From Muriicola jejuensis (lineage in GTDB: Bacteria > Bacteroidota > Bacteroidia > Flavobacteriales > Flavobacteriaceae), in contig NZ_JAABOP010000001.1 in the NCBI RefSeq assembly GCF_010671595.1, positions 620,001 through 684,000 of the forward strand: a stretch of 64,000 nt of DNA. Direction: 5' to 3'. How positions within the stretch are numbered: the first letter of the stretch is position 1; the number at the start of each line of letters is the position of its first letter. The notes beneath the pieces were generated by a model. It worked only from the letters and a program-made list of their open reading frames with translations, searched no databases and was not told the DNA's origin. Shown one piece after another: positions 55,502 through 64,000 of the stretch. The position numbers and the translations under genes were made by a program.

Positions 55502-56764
55502 TTATTCTTCTCTTAGTGCGTCTATAGGTTTGATACTGACCGCCCGCTGAGCCGGGATGAGGCCGATGAGTGTCCCCAGGATCACCATCACCAGCAGCGC
55601 ACCGATCACCAGGGGTATAGGGACGGTAGGATTCGTATACGGAAAATCATTATCCTGAGTAAGATTGTTGATTAGATTGAGTACGCCCGCACCCATGATG
55701 ATCCCGACGATCCCTGCGATCATGGTCAGGAAAACCGATTCCAGGATGATGAGTGAACGCACCTCCCTGGGTGTGGCCCCTAGTGCCCTTCTTATTCCCA
55801 GTTCTTTGGTCCTTTCCTTCACAGAGATCAACAGGATATTTCCAATCCCGATCACCCCGGCTAAGATGGTGGCGAGGCCCACGATCAGGGAGACAAAGGT
55901 GAGTCCGTTGGCAAACCCCATGATCCTGTTGAAGACCTCCCCCAGGTTAAAGGCGCCGAAGGCCCTCTCATCATCCGGATGAACCCTGTGTATGCTTTTC
56001 AGGACCGCCTTAATGTCTTTCTCAACCTGTACCACGTCTGCATCGTCATAGGCAGCGATCGTAAAGTATTGGGCATTGTCCCCGGTATTGTATAGCTTTT
56101 TAAAGGTGGAGAACGGTATATAAACGTCCCCATCGGTCCCAAAGGGCGTGGTTTGAGTGAATTTATGTACCCCTACCACCTGGAAATAGATCCCGTCCAG
56201 CCTGATGTACCCTCCGATAGGGTCTTCGTCCTTGTCGAACAGTTCCTGCTGGGTGCGCTCCCCGATCACACAGACCTTCCGGGCCTGTTCCTCGTCCTCT
56301 TCATTGATAAATCGGCCATTGTCATAGATCTTCTGGGTGGCCATCTTGGCGATGACGGGGAAATATCCATACACAGGATAGCTATTGGACTTCAATCCGC
56401 GGACCCCAAGGGCTGCTTCTCCCCCGAAAACTCCTTTGGTATTCACCGGAGCGATATATTGTATCTCGGGGATGCGGTTCTGCAAGGTAGTGGCATCCTG
56501 CACTTTTAAGGATAACCTCCTGCCCGTCTTGTAACCCGCGTAAGGCATACTGGTAGATTGGGACCAGGTCCAGATACTGTTTTTGGCCACGGTCTCAAAA
56601 TTCCGTTCAAACCCGTTGTCGAGACCTTTGGAAGCTCCCGCCAGAACGATATAGATAAAGATCCCCCACAAGACACCAATGACGGTAATGATCGTCCGGG
56701 TCTTGTTCTTGCCTATAGAACCGAAGATCTCCTGCCACGTATTTTTATCAAATAAGAACCGCAT
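55502..56764 (-). CDS. MacB-like ABC transporter permease
   Basis: 420 residues with one N-terminal transmembrane helix, a large MacB periplasmic core (~45-270) and three C-terminal helices (FtsX domain: 'VKERTKELGIRRALGATPREVRSLII', 'IGLIPAQRAVSIKPIDALREE'). No fused ATPase. It pairs with the permease at 56766 (1 nt apart). Closest in-window relative by eye is the permease at 59932. Confidence 0.93.
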   Translation of the reverse strand: MRFLFDKNTWQEIFGSIGKNKTRTIITVIGVLWGIFIYIVLAGASKGLDNGFERNFETVAKNSIWTWSQSTSMPYAGYKTGRRLSLKVQDATTLQNRIPEIQYIAPVNTKGVFGGEAALGVRGLKSNSYPVYGYFPVIAKMATQKIYDNGRFINEEDEEQARKVCVIGERTQQELFDKDEDPIGGYIRLDGIYFQVVGVHKFTQTTPFGTDGDVYIPFSTFKKLYNTGDNAQYFTIAAYDDADVVQVEKDIKAVLKSIHRVHPDDERAFGAFNLGEVFNRIMGFANGLTFVSLIVGLATILAGVIGIGNILLISVKERTKELGIRRALGATPREVRSLIILESVFLTMIAGIVGIIMGAGVLNLINNLTQDNDFPYTNPTVPIPLVIGALLVMVILGTLIGLIPAQRAVSIKPIDALREE

Positions 56765-56765
56765 A

Positions 56766-57998
56766 CTATTCGTCTCTGAGTGCTACAATTGGTTTAATCC
56801 TGGCTGCGCGCTTGGCCGGGACGTACCCCGCCAGGGTGCCGAAAAGGATCAGCAGGAGGGTGGCAAAGATTGCCAGCCCGGTCCCTATCCCTGGGTTTCG
56901 AATGAAATAATCATCCATCAAAGTATTTCCAAGACTGCTCAGTAGGGCAATCCCTAATATCATTCCCAAAAATCCGGATATGGTAGTGATGAAAACTGAT
57001 TCCAAAAGGATGACGGAGATCACCGACCTTGGGGTGGCCCCGATCGCCTTTCGAATTCCGATCTCCTTGGTCCGCTCCTTTACTACATATACCATGATAT
57101 TGCTGATCCCAATGATCCCCGCTATGATGGTTCCGAAGGCTACCAGGGCTGCGATGATGGCCAAAACTCCCGCAAAATCCTGATTCTGTTTTAAATTCTC
57201 TGCTACATTCCGGACAAAAAAACCATTCTCATCCTCCGGACTGATAAATTTTTTCTGCTTGAGATATTTTTCCAGACTTCGCTGAAAAGCCATAGCTCCC
57301 GTATACCCCAATTCTTCCTTGAAACCGATCACGATCTGGCCTATCTTGTCCGTGTTCTTTTCGATAAGCTGCCGGGTAGTGTATGGAATATACACTTGTC
57401 GTTCCTCATTGTCCCCTCCATCATCCTGGAACACCCCGACCACCTTGAAGACACTTCCCCCCACATCGATGTACTTCCCCATGGAATTCATGCTGCCAAA
57501 AAGGTCCTGTTCTACCAGTCTGCCGATAACCGCGTTCTTGGTTCGGTTTTTCACATCCTCCTGGTTGATGTACCGCCCCTTCATCATAATGGTCTTCTCG
57601 GCGAACTGCTGCCCCCAGTCGACCCCAATGGTGGTGTAGTTGTTGGATTCTTCCTTGTATTTGACCAGGGCACTCCTGAAGATCCTGGGGGAGATATACT
57701 CCAGGAACATGGGAAAGTCTTTTTTAATGTCTTCTAAATCGCTGTTCTCGAATTCGATCTGGCGGAGGGATTTATACCCTTTATAAGGGATGGAGGTTCG
57801 ACCCGGGAAGATGTATATCACATTGGTAGCATCCTGGGAAAAGAAATATTCAAAGGTATTCTGAAGCCCGTTGGTAAGCCCTACCAGGCCCACGAAAATG
57901 AGGATACCCAGTGACACTGTAAATCCGGAAAGAACCGTTCTCAGTTTGTTCTTCCGGATGGTGAGAAATATTTCCTGCCAGGTATCTCTGCTAAACAT
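56766..57998 (-). CDS. MacB-like ABC transporter permease
   Basis: 410 residues starting 'MFSRDTWQEIFLTIRKNKLRT', with MacB core domain and FtsX helices ('VVKERTKEIGIRKAIGATPRSVISVILLESVF', 'GYVPAKRAARIKPIVALRDE'). Closest in-window relative by eye is the permease at 61209. The start overlaps the ATPase gene end by 8 nt, which fits translational coupling of pump parts. Confidence 0.93.
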   Translation of the reverse strand: MFSRDTWQEIFLTIRKNKLRTVLSGFTVSLGILIFVGLVGLTNGLQNTFEYFFSQDATNVIYIFPGRTSIPYKGYKSLRQIEFENSDLEDIKKDFPMFLEYISPRIFRSALVKYKEESNNYTTIGVDWGQQFAEKTIMMKGRYINQEDVKNRTKNAVIGRLVEQDLFGSMNSMGKYIDVGGSVFKVVGVFQDDGGDNEERQVYIPYTTRQLIEKNTDKIGQIVIGFKEELGYTGAMAFQRSLEKYLKQKKFISPEDENGFFVRNVAENLKQNQDFAGVLAIIAALVAFGTIIAGIIGISNIMVYVVKERTKEIGIRKAIGATPRSVISVILLESVFITTISGFLGMILGIALLSSLGNTLMDDYFIRNPGIGTGLAIFATLLLILFGTLAGYVPAKRAARIKPIVALRDE

Positions 57999-58692
57999 GT
58001 GCTTTGGCCCTAACTTGTTTTATTTTTTCATCTTTGACGATCACCCCATCCTTTAAATGGACGATGCGCTTACACATTTGGGCAATATCCGGTTCGTGGG
58101 TAACGACTAGTATGGTGTTTCCCTGGTCATTAATGTTCTGGATCAGTTCCATCACTTCATAGGAAGTGGTACTGTCCAATGCCCCTGTAAGCTCATCGGC
58201 CAGTAACACTTTGGGTTCTGCCACCATAGCCCGTGCAATGGCCACCCTTTGTTTCTGACCTCCGGATAGTTCACTTGGCAAATGGTGAGACCATTCCTTC
58301 AGTCCTACCTGTTCCAGATACTTCATGGCTTTCTCCTGCCGCTGTTTCCTGGGCATTTTCTGGTAATAGAGCGGAAGGGCCACATTCTCCAAAGCCGTTT
58401 TGTAGTTGATCAGGTTAAACGACTGGAAGATGAACCCCAGGAATTTGTTGCGGTAATTAGCTGCCTTGGTCTCGTTGAGGTTCTTGATGGGAATACCGTC
58501 CAGGTCGTACGATCCAGAATCGGCCTCGTCTAACATCCCGAGTATATTCAGGAGGGTAGATTTGCCGGAACCCGAAGACCCCATGATGGCTACCAGCTCG
58601 CCTTCTTCAACCTTAAAGTTGATCCCTTTGAGCACGTGCAGGGAATTGCTTCCCATCTTATACGATTTGTGCAGATCTTTTATTTCAATCAT
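57991..58692 (-). CDS. ABC transporter ATP-binding protein (MacB/LolD type)
   Basis: 233 residues with Walker A 'GSSGSGKST', Q-loop 'FIFQSFNLI', signature 'LSGGQKQRVAIARAM' and Walker B 'VLLADELTG' (Glu present). The only ATPase gene in the operon, so it presumably serves both permease pairs. Preceded by a 96-bp gap holding a motif also found at the operon head. Confidence 0.96.
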   Translation of the reverse strand: MIEIKDLHKSYKMGSNSLHVLKGINFKVEEGELVAIMGSSGSGKSTLLNILGMLDEADSGSYDLDGIPIKNLNETKAANYRNKFLGFIFQSFNLINYKTALENVALPLYYQKMPRKQRQEKAMKYLEQVGLKEWSHHLPSELSGGQKQRVAIARAMVAEPKVLLADELTGALDSTTSYEVMELIQNINDQGNTILVVTHEPDIAQMCKRIVHLKDGVIVKDEKIKQVRAKAHV

Positions 58693-58751
58693 GGTCAGTG
58701 CTTTTCTTTTTCAGATTCCGATCCTGTCATTGGACTGACAAGATGTGGAAA

Positions 58752-58784
58752 TGTTACAACAATTGTTAAAAAATAATGTTAAAA
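58752..58784 (-). promoter_or_regulatory. Candidate operator/promoter block ahead of the ATPase gene
   Basis: On the minus strand TTTTAACA (58784-58777) is followed after 18 nt by TGTAACA (58758-58752). A 10-bp palindrome AACAATTGTT (58758-58767) lies within. The same pair of motifs, 19 nt apart, precedes the first permease gene at 62507-62540. The shared spacing suggests a duplicated control element. Confidence 0.45.
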
Positions 58785-58788
58785 TAGG

Positions 58789-59901
58789 CTATCCGCCAAA
58801 GGACTCAGGTTGAAGGGCATTCCAGACCTTGATCCGGTCTTCCTGGGAGATCCCGGATTGTACTTCCACGTAGATCCCGTCACTGATCCCCAATTCCAGG
58901 TCTTTACGGGTAAACTGTTGTTCTCCTGTAGCCACCTCAACAAAGGGCTTTTTGGTCTCCGGATCGAATTGCACAAGGGCCTCCTTGATCGCCAGCACGC
59001 TGTCTGCCCTGGCCAGGATTATGGAAGCATTGGCACTGAGTCCGGCACGGATAAAGACTGTATCGCCCTTGTTGAGCGTTCCCTTTATCTCGAATTGTAT
59101 GGCTCCATTCTCGGCCTTGCCTTTGGGCGCAATATAGTCGAGCACGGCGTTAAAGACCTTGTTCTCTATAGCTCCTACGGTGATCTCCAGGGGGAGGTCC
59201 TCCCGGATCTTGCCCACCTCCGATTCGTCTACCTTCCCTTCAAAGATCATCTTATTGACATCCGCTATGGCAGCAATGGTGGTTCCTTCATTAAAATTAT
59301 TGCTTTCAATCACCTGGTTGCCCACTTCCACGGGTACTTCCAGAACCATTCCGCTCACGGTGGCCCTTATGAGGGTATTTGCCGCATTGCTGAGTCCCCT
59401 GGTGGTCCCTGTCTGCACGATATCGTATCGCTTATTGGCTGCGGAATAGGCCTGTTTGGCCTGGTCATAGGTCACCTGGGCACGCTCCAGGTCCACCTTG
59501 GAGATCACGCCCCTGGAAAACAGTTCACTCTGCCTGTCAAAATTCCTCCGCTGATCTTCCAGGTTGATCCTGGCATCTTCAATGGCATTTTTTGCATCAT
59601 TCAGAGCATTCAGGTTGGGTACCACCCTGATCTTAGCGATCAGGTCTCCGGATTTCACGAAATCTCCCCCTTCCACGTAGATCTCGTCTATGACTCCGGA
59701 AATATTGGGTTTGATCAGCACCTCTTCGAGAGGCAGGATACTTCCCGTAGCCACCGTTTTCTTGATTATGGTACGCTTTTCTGCCTGTTCGGTCTCATAA
59801 ACGACCGGATCCTCGGCATTTTTCTGATAGAGGTAGATCATGGCCCCTCCAAAGGTGACCAGGATAAGTATCAGGATGAATATAGTAACAGATTTTTTCA
59901 T
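58789..59901 (-). CDS. Periplasmic adaptor (MacA-like), upstream copy
   Basis: 370 residues with membrane anchor (~6-25), lipoyl motif ('VLIKPNISGVIDEIYVEGGDFVKSGDLIAKI'), coiled coil and barrel domain ('ATVSGMVLEVPVEVGNQVIESNNFNEGTTIAAIADVN'). Motif by motif it parallels the adaptor at 54339, indicating duplication. Confidence 0.93.
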   Translation of the reverse strand: MKKSVTIFILILILVTFGGAMIYLYQKNAEDPVVYETEQAEKRTIIKKTVATGSILPLEEVLIKPNISGVIDEIYVEGGDFVKSGDLIAKIRVVPNLNALNDAKNAIEDARINLEDQRRNFDRQSELFSRGVISKVDLERAQVTYDQAKQAYSAANKRYDIVQTGTTRGLSNAANTLIRATVSGMVLEVPVEVGNQVIESNNFNEGTTIAAIADVNKMIFEGKVDESEVGKIREDLPLEITVGAIENKVFNAVLDYIAPKGKAENGAIQFEIKGTLNKGDTVFIRAGLSANASIILARADSVLAIKEALVQFDPETKKPFVEVATGEQQFTRKDLELGISDGIYVEVQSGISQEDRIKVWNALQPESFGG

Positions 59902-59931
59902 GTTTTAAAGTGGATTAGATCGTTTTTAATG

Positions 59932-61191
59932 TTATTCAGTTCTCAATGCGTCTATAGGGCGGACCCTGATCGCGCTCTGGGCCGGGATAAAACCCGCCAG
60001 AAGGCCGGAAATGATCAATATAAATAGGGCCGCAGAAACTACTCCGAGGTTAACGCTGGGGTTCAGAAACATGTCCACCGGGCCATTGGCGTCTAAAATG
60101 GCGTTGACTCCGTAGATGAACAAGGCGCCCATCACGATCCCCGCCATACCCGAAATAATGGTCAGGAAGATCGATTCTAACAGGATCTGTTTTCGGATAG
60201 ACCAGGGATCTTCTCCCAGGGCTCTTCGGATTCCGATCTCCTTGGTGCGTTCCTTGACCACGATGAGCATAATATTACTCACTCCGATGATCCCAGAGAG
60301 GAGCACCAGTATCCCTACAAAGTACCCGATAAAGCTCATGGCTCCGAAAAGGCTTTCGACACGGTTGAACTCTTCGTAAAGATCAAAAAACCCTACGGCT
60401 CTTGTATCATCCGGGTGAACCTTATGCACTTGTTTCATCTCATTCACAATGTCCATCTTCAGGTCGGATATAGGGAATCCATCCTTTGCGGTAATAGCCA
60501 TCCAGCCGACGTTATTCCCCCGGTTAAAGGCCTGGGAAAAGGCTGTAAAAGGAACATAAATCTCTTTCTGCCCCTCTTCTCCGTTCCCGTTGCCAGACCG
60601 TTTTTTATAAGCTCCGATGACCATGAAATTCACCCCCTGTATCTTGATATAGGAACCCAAAATCTCTTCTCCTGCCTCGTACAACTCATTCTTCACACCC
60701 AGCCCTATCACAGCCACTTTCCTCTTGTTGTCTATATCGTTCTGGTTGATGAAACGCCCGGCCGTGATGGCCATGGGCTCCTGCTGAATGATCTCAGGAT
60801 AATCCCCATAGACATTGTACGCCCCGGTTTTCAGGCCCCGTACCACATTGTTATTTCCACCCCATCCGCCGAGCTGGTTGCGGGGGGAGATAAATCTCAA
60901 CTGAGGAAATTTCTCCCTAAGGGTATTTACGTCCTCGGTTTTGAAATTGAAATTCCGGCCAATCGGCAGTCCCATATGCGCTTTTGTGGTACTTCTCGTC
61001 CACATGAACATGGTATTGGTGGCGATATCCCCGAAGTCGGCGCGTATCCCATTTTCCAGCCCTTTCCCTGCTGAGAGCAGGATGATGAGGATCAGAATAC
61101 CCCAGAACACCCCAAAGGCAGTAAGTACTGTACGAAACCAATTCGTGGTCAGCACCTCTAAAATCTCTTTCCAGCGATCCCTGCTAAACAT
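59932..61191 (-). CDS. MacB-like ABC transporter permease
   Basis: 419 residues starting 'MFSRDRWKEILEVLTTNWFRT', with MacB core and FtsX helices ('VVKERTKEIGIRRALGEDPWSIRKQILLESIF', 'GFIPAQSAIRVRPIDALRTE'). Counterpart of the permease at 55502. 17 nt after the permease at 61209. Confidence 0.92.
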   Translation of the reverse strand: MFSRDRWKEILEVLTTNWFRTVLTAFGVFWGILILIILLSAGKGLENGIRADFGDIATNTMFMWTRSTTKAHMGLPIGRNFNFKTEDVNTLREKFPQLRFISPRNQLGGWGGNNNVVRGLKTGAYNVYGDYPEIIQQEPMAITAGRFINQNDIDNKRKVAVIGLGVKNELYEAGEEILGSYIKIQGVNFMVIGAYKKRSGNGNGEEGQKEIYVPFTAFSQAFNRGNNVGWMAITAKDGFPISDLKMDIVNEMKQVHKVHPDDTRAVGFFDLYEEFNRVESLFGAMSFIGYFVGILVLLSGIIGVSNIMLIVVKERTKEIGIRRALGEDPWSIRKQILLESIFLTIISGMAGIVMGALFIYGVNAILDANGPVDMFLNPSVNLGVVSAALFILIISGLLAGFIPAQSAIRVRPIDALRTE

Positions 61192-61208
61192 CTCGACTGA
61201 CTTTCATT

Positions 61209-62453
61209 CTACTCATCTCTCAACGCATCTATGGTGTGTATGTGGGCAGCCCTCCATGCAGGAAAGAATCCGGCTACGGTTCCGGCGATAACAAGTACAA
61301 GGACCATTGCCAGGGCCACATTGAAATTCACAGAAGGGTTCACCACATAATCAACCTCCACATGGGGTCCCAGAATTTCCAGAAGGCCCATGCTAAAAAT
61401 AAACCCGGTAAAACCGGAAATCGTGGTTATAAAGATCGCCTCATGGAGGATCATTCCGATGATGGACCACGGTTTCGCACCCAGGGCTTTGCGGATCCCG
61501 ATCTCCCTCGTGCGTTCCTTGACCACGATAAGCATGATATTGCTTACTCCCACAACACCGGCGATGATGGTACATATGCCGACAAACCAGAAAAAGAATT
61601 TGATATTTCCTGTAAGACTGAAGTATCTCTTGGCCTCTTCCAGGGCACTCCAAACCTGAATGGCACTGGTATCATCCGGTGCCACGGTATGTGTTTGCTG
61701 CAAATAAGATCTCAAACCTTCCTTGAAAGCCACTGCCTGGGCGACCGCTTCATCAAAATTTTCTGCCGGAGGAAGCGTATAGGCCATATTGTTGATCCTG
61801 TCGGCCCCATTGAAAACCTTCTGAGCCGTGTTGATCGGAATATAGATACGCTCCTCTTCCCTTTCCTCCGTCTCACCATATACTCCTATGATCTTAAAGG
61901 GAATACCCGAAACAGTGATAAATTCCCCTATGGGTGAGTCGATTTCCTTAAAGACATCCTTTTTGATTTTTCTCCCTATAACAGCCACTTTGGCCGTATT
62001 GGACAAATCCTGGGCATTGATGAAACGGCCTTCCACCATTTTTGCATTCTCGATAAACTGAAAATTGTCTGAAATGCCCTGTATACCGTAAGCCAGGGAT
62101 TCTTTGCCGTAATTGATCTGCACATTATTGACAAAATACCTCGGAGACTGGTATTCTATCTCTTCCCTGTAAATCGCACCTGCGTATTCAAAATTCTCAT
62201 TCCGAAGTTGAATTCTCCTTCCCGGGTTAAGACCCTTAAATTCTTTGGAGGTCACCCCGGGCCATACCCATACACTGGTGGAGGCGTCCTCTTCGAACTC
62301 CCGGGCAATCCCATTCTGCATTCCCTGGCCAAAGCCAAGGAGGATCACAAGGATAAAGATCCCCGATGCTACGGAAACACCCGTTAGAAAGGTGCGCAAT
62401 TTATTTTTGCGGATGGTGTCGAAGATCTCCTGCCATCTCTCAAGATCGAACAT
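61209..62453 (-). CDS. MacB-like ABC transporter permease, first gene of the efflux operon
   Basis: 414 residues starting 'MFDLERWQEIFDTIRKNKLRT', with MacB core and FtsX helices ('VVKERTREIGIRKALGAKPWSIIGMI', 'GFFPAWRAAHIHTIDALRDE'). Counterpart of the permease at 56766, with which it shares the N-terminal IRKNKLRT motif. No ATPase gene is next to this pair. Confidence 0.92.
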   Translation of the reverse strand: MFDLERWQEIFDTIRKNKLRTFLTGVSVASGIFILVILLGFGQGMQNGIAREFEEDASTSVWVWPGVTSKEFKGLNPGRRIQLRNENFEYAGAIYREEIEYQSPRYFVNNVQINYGKESLAYGIQGISDNFQFIENAKMVEGRFINAQDLSNTAKVAVIGRKIKKDVFKEIDSPIGEFITVSGIPFKIIGVYGETEEREEERIYIPINTAQKVFNGADRINNMAYTLPPAENFDEAVAQAVAFKEGLRSYLQQTHTVAPDDTSAIQVWSALEEAKRYFSLTGNIKFFFWFVGICTIIAGVVGVSNIMLIVVKERTREIGIRKALGAKPWSIIGMILHEAIFITTISGFTGFIFSMGLLEILGPHVEVDYVVNPSVNFNVALAMVLVLVIAGTVAGFFPAWRAAHIHTIDALRDE

Positions 62454-62506
62454 TGGGTTAGTGTTAGAATTGATGGGATATTAAATAGACTCCCCCAGGT
62501 CCGAAT

Positions 62507-62540
62507 TGTTACAGGAAGATACCTTAAATCAGTGTTAAAA
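62507..62540 (-). promoter_or_regulatory. Candidate operator/promoter block at the head of the efflux operon
   Basis: On the minus strand TTTTAACA (62540-62533), 19 nt, TGTAACA (62513-62507), about 55 bp before the start codon at 62453. The same motif pair occurs before the ATPase gene (58752-58784). Confidence 0.4.
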
Positions 62541-62551
62541 TTAAGGTTCGG

Positions 62552-62788
62552 TCAGGATTTGAGTTTGCGGTAGATGAAGAAGAACAAGGCACCTATCAGG
62601 ATATACGGAATGGCCATCAGGTACACAATGCCATTGTTGATACCCTCGGCTACCGTAGTATTCCCCTCACTTTCGAGGACTGCACGGCACATGGCACACT
62701 GGGCTCTGGCCGATTCCGGGAATATCATCGAGATCCCAAGAAGCAGTATCAGGAGCAGGGATTTAGGGATAGGTGGTGAGGTTCTCAT
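62552..62788 (-). CDS. Small membrane protein with CxxC
   Basis: 78 residues. Hydrophobic N-terminus/signal (~10-29), then 'AQCAMCRAVLESEG' and a transmembrane helix (~51-72, 'IVYLMAIPYILIGALFFFIY'). The CxxC faces the periplasm if the signal is cleaved. It sits downstream of DUF420 and SCO genes, so a part in copper handling or cytochrome oxidase assembly is inferred from context. Confidence 0.75.
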   Translation of the reverse strand: MRTSPPIPKSLLLILLLGISMIFPESARAQCAMCRAVLESEGNTTVAEGINNGIVYLMAIPYILIGALFFFIYRKLKS

Positions 62789-62801
62789 ATTAAAATAAAG
62801 G

Positions 62802-63335
62802 TCAAACGCTATAGTAAGGGGAGATCATAAGATACACAATAACCCCTGTAACGGCTACATAGAGCCAGACAGGGAAGGTGATACGGGCCAGTTTCCTGTG
62901 CCTCTCGTAATTCTTTAAATAGGCCCTGGCATAGGTGTGCAATACCAGAGGTATGATCGCAATGGAAAGCAGGATATGGGATATCAGGATAAAGTAGTAG
63001 AGATACCTCAGCCAACCCTCTCCTCCATAAGTTGTGCTGTCTGAGGTCATGTGATAGGCCACATACATCACCAAAAAGACGAGGGACAGGGCGATACAAG
63101 TGGTCATGAGTCTCTGGTGCAACTGCCGATTCCCATTTTTTATGGCCCAGACGGCCACTACTAGAAGGACGGCGGTTAACCCGTTTATCCCAGCATAGAT
63201 AGGGGGGAGCAAACTCAGGGGTTCCACATTGGGAAGTCTCACCCCGAATAGTATAGCAACCACCACAGGTATTAAAATTGAAATGATCGTGATCCCCCTA
63301 CTAACTTGTTTTTCATTGAACGTAATCGTACTCAT
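62802..63335 (-). CDS. DUF420 family membrane protein
   Basis: 177 residues with five transmembrane helices. 'VWAIKNGNRQLHQRLMTTCIALSLVFLVMYVAYH' and 'ILISHILLSIAIIPLVLHTYARA' carry the conserved histidines of DUF420 (CtaM/YozB-like), associated with cytochrome oxidase maturation. One nt separates it from the SCO gene. Confidence 0.9.
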   Translation of the reverse strand: MSTITFNEKQVSRGITIISILIPVVVAILFGVRLPNVEPLSLLPPIYAGINGLTAVLLVVAVWAIKNGNRQLHQRLMTTCIALSLVFLVMYVAYHMTSDSTTYGGEGWLRYLYYFILISHILLSIAIIPLVLHTYARAYLKNYERHRKLARITFPVWLYVAVTGVIVYLMISPYYSV

Positions 63336-63336
63336 C

Positions 63337-64000
63337 TTATTCCTGCAATAATTTTTTAATGTCTTCTTTCAAGATACTGATCTGTTCCTGTTCTCCCTCG
63401 AAGTTCTCTCCCTGGTCTTCCTTGATCGTCCCTCGATAATATACGATGGGGTTGCCATAGGCATCCTTCCTGGATCGGAGGTACCCGTTCTTGTCGACCA
63501 GGGCAAAGAGCCCTGAGTGCTCAAACCCACCTGGGACATCCGGGGAAATGGACGCAAAGATGTTGAAGCCTTCATTGGCGAGTTTCATCACCTCTTCCTG
63601 CCTGCCCGTGAGCAGGTTCCAGTCCATATCTGTAATCCCGTACTTCTCTGCGTATTCCTTAAGGACCATAGGCGTGTCGTACTCCGGATTGATGGTGAAA
63701 GAGGCAATTCCAAAATTGTCGAACTCCCTGAATTCGTTCTGGATTTCCACCAGGTTCTGGTTCATAACAGGGCAGATGGTTGGGCAGGTTGTAAAGAAAA
63801 ATTCCACTACATAGACCTTACCCCTGTAATCCTCATTCGTGATCAGCAGGCTGTCCTGATTGAGAAAACTGAATTCGGGGACCCTGCGTTTTTTGTTGTT
63901 CAGGGTGATGTATTCAAGGGGCCTCTCCCCTCCTTCCGCGATGTTCATCCGGGTGTTCTCCACTACGCTGCCCGACTTAATGCGCTCTATGATCCTGGGG
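63337..64000 (-). CDS. SCO1/SenC family protein, 5' end outside the window
   Basis: At least 220 residues; the frame stays open to the window edge, so the N-terminal membrane anchor is missing. The copper site 'TTCPTICPVMNQNL' (CxxxC) and the later His in 'GGFEHSGLFALVDKNG' are present. SCO proteins load or reduce the CuA site of cytochrome oxidase. A GTG at 63963 is not a likely start because coding sequence continues upstream. Confidence 0.93.
   Translation of the reverse strand, partial: PRIIERIKSGSVVENTRMNIAEGGERPLEYITLNNKKRRVPEFSFLNQDSLLITNEDYRGKVYVVEFFFTTCPTICPVMNQNLVEIQNEFREFDNFGIASFTINPEYDTPMVLKEYAEKYGITDMDWNLLTGRQEEVMKLANEGFNIFASISPDVPGGFEHSGLFALVDKNGYLRSRKDAYGNPIVYYRGTIKEDQGENFEGEQEQISILKEDIKKLLQE

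Overview
The window looks like a chromosomal segment of a marine-type member of the Flavobacteriaceae (Bacteroidota). Signs of this are type IX secretion genes (a CHU_C-terminated adhesin, two PorP/SprF proteins, a PorE-like OmpA protein), two LytS/LytTR two-component pairs, a GH97 glucosidase, many lipoproteins, TAnnTTTG-type promoter candidates, few Shine-Dalgarno sequences and 4-nt ATGA gene overlaps. No tRNA, rRNA, CRISPR array, prophage or complete insertion sequence was recognised. By eye the first ~3.7 kb is clearly more AT-rich than the rest and reads like accessory DNA.

Layout. 1-253: degenerate tandem terminator/hairpin repeats. 0.4-3.5 kb: a TPM-domain lipoprotein, then a convergent pair (lipoprotein plus a GNAT-aminotransferase fusion). 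3.7-7.6 kb: two secreted or outer-membrane proteins and a lipoprotein-histidine kinase-LytTR regulator operon. 7.9-9.1 kb: mscL and a REP-associated tyrosine transposase flanked by two related palindromes. 9.1-15.3 kb: a minus-strand carbohydrate cluster (DUF1080, DUF3124, six-hairpin glycosidase, GH97). 15.6-17 kb: FadL-type porin with terminator.

17.1-30.5 kb is the most interesting region: a complete uptake [NiFe]-hydrogenase locus. The minus-strand unit reads small subunit, large subunit, cytochrome b, maturation protease, hypF, hypD, hypE. The divergent plus-strand unit reads hypA, hypB (His-rich), hypC, aat, TPR protein. A His-rich nickel permease lies convergent to hypE. The small subunit has all six cysteines of the [4Fe-3S] proximal cluster, at spacings that reproduce C17/C19/C20/C115/C120/C149, so an oxygen-tolerant group 1d-like enzyme is predicted. 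An FNR-type palindrome (TGAT-N4-ATCA) sits in the divergent promoter region, about 41-42 bp upstream of the inferred start of the structural operon.

30.6-32.5 kb: SanA-like protein and an atypical Nramp transporter. 32.5-41.2 kb: a type IX locus made of a ~1900-residue Calx-beta adhesin with two almost identical 303-bp N-terminal repeats, PorP/SprF and PorE-like OmpA. 41.3-46.9 kb: fabD, gamma-carbonic anhydrase, a LytTR regulator with a TPR histidine kinase, and a VWA protein. 46.9-52.2 kb: a second PorP/SprF, an Nfu scaffold, dodecin, a DUF255 protein and MscS. 52.2-62.5 kb: tsaB and a long MacAB-TolC-like efflux operon in which one ATPase is shared by two permease pairs and two adaptors, apparently an internal duplication. 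62.5-64 kb: a small CxxC protein, DUF420 and an SCO protein that runs off the window, probably part of a cytochrome oxidase assembly locus.
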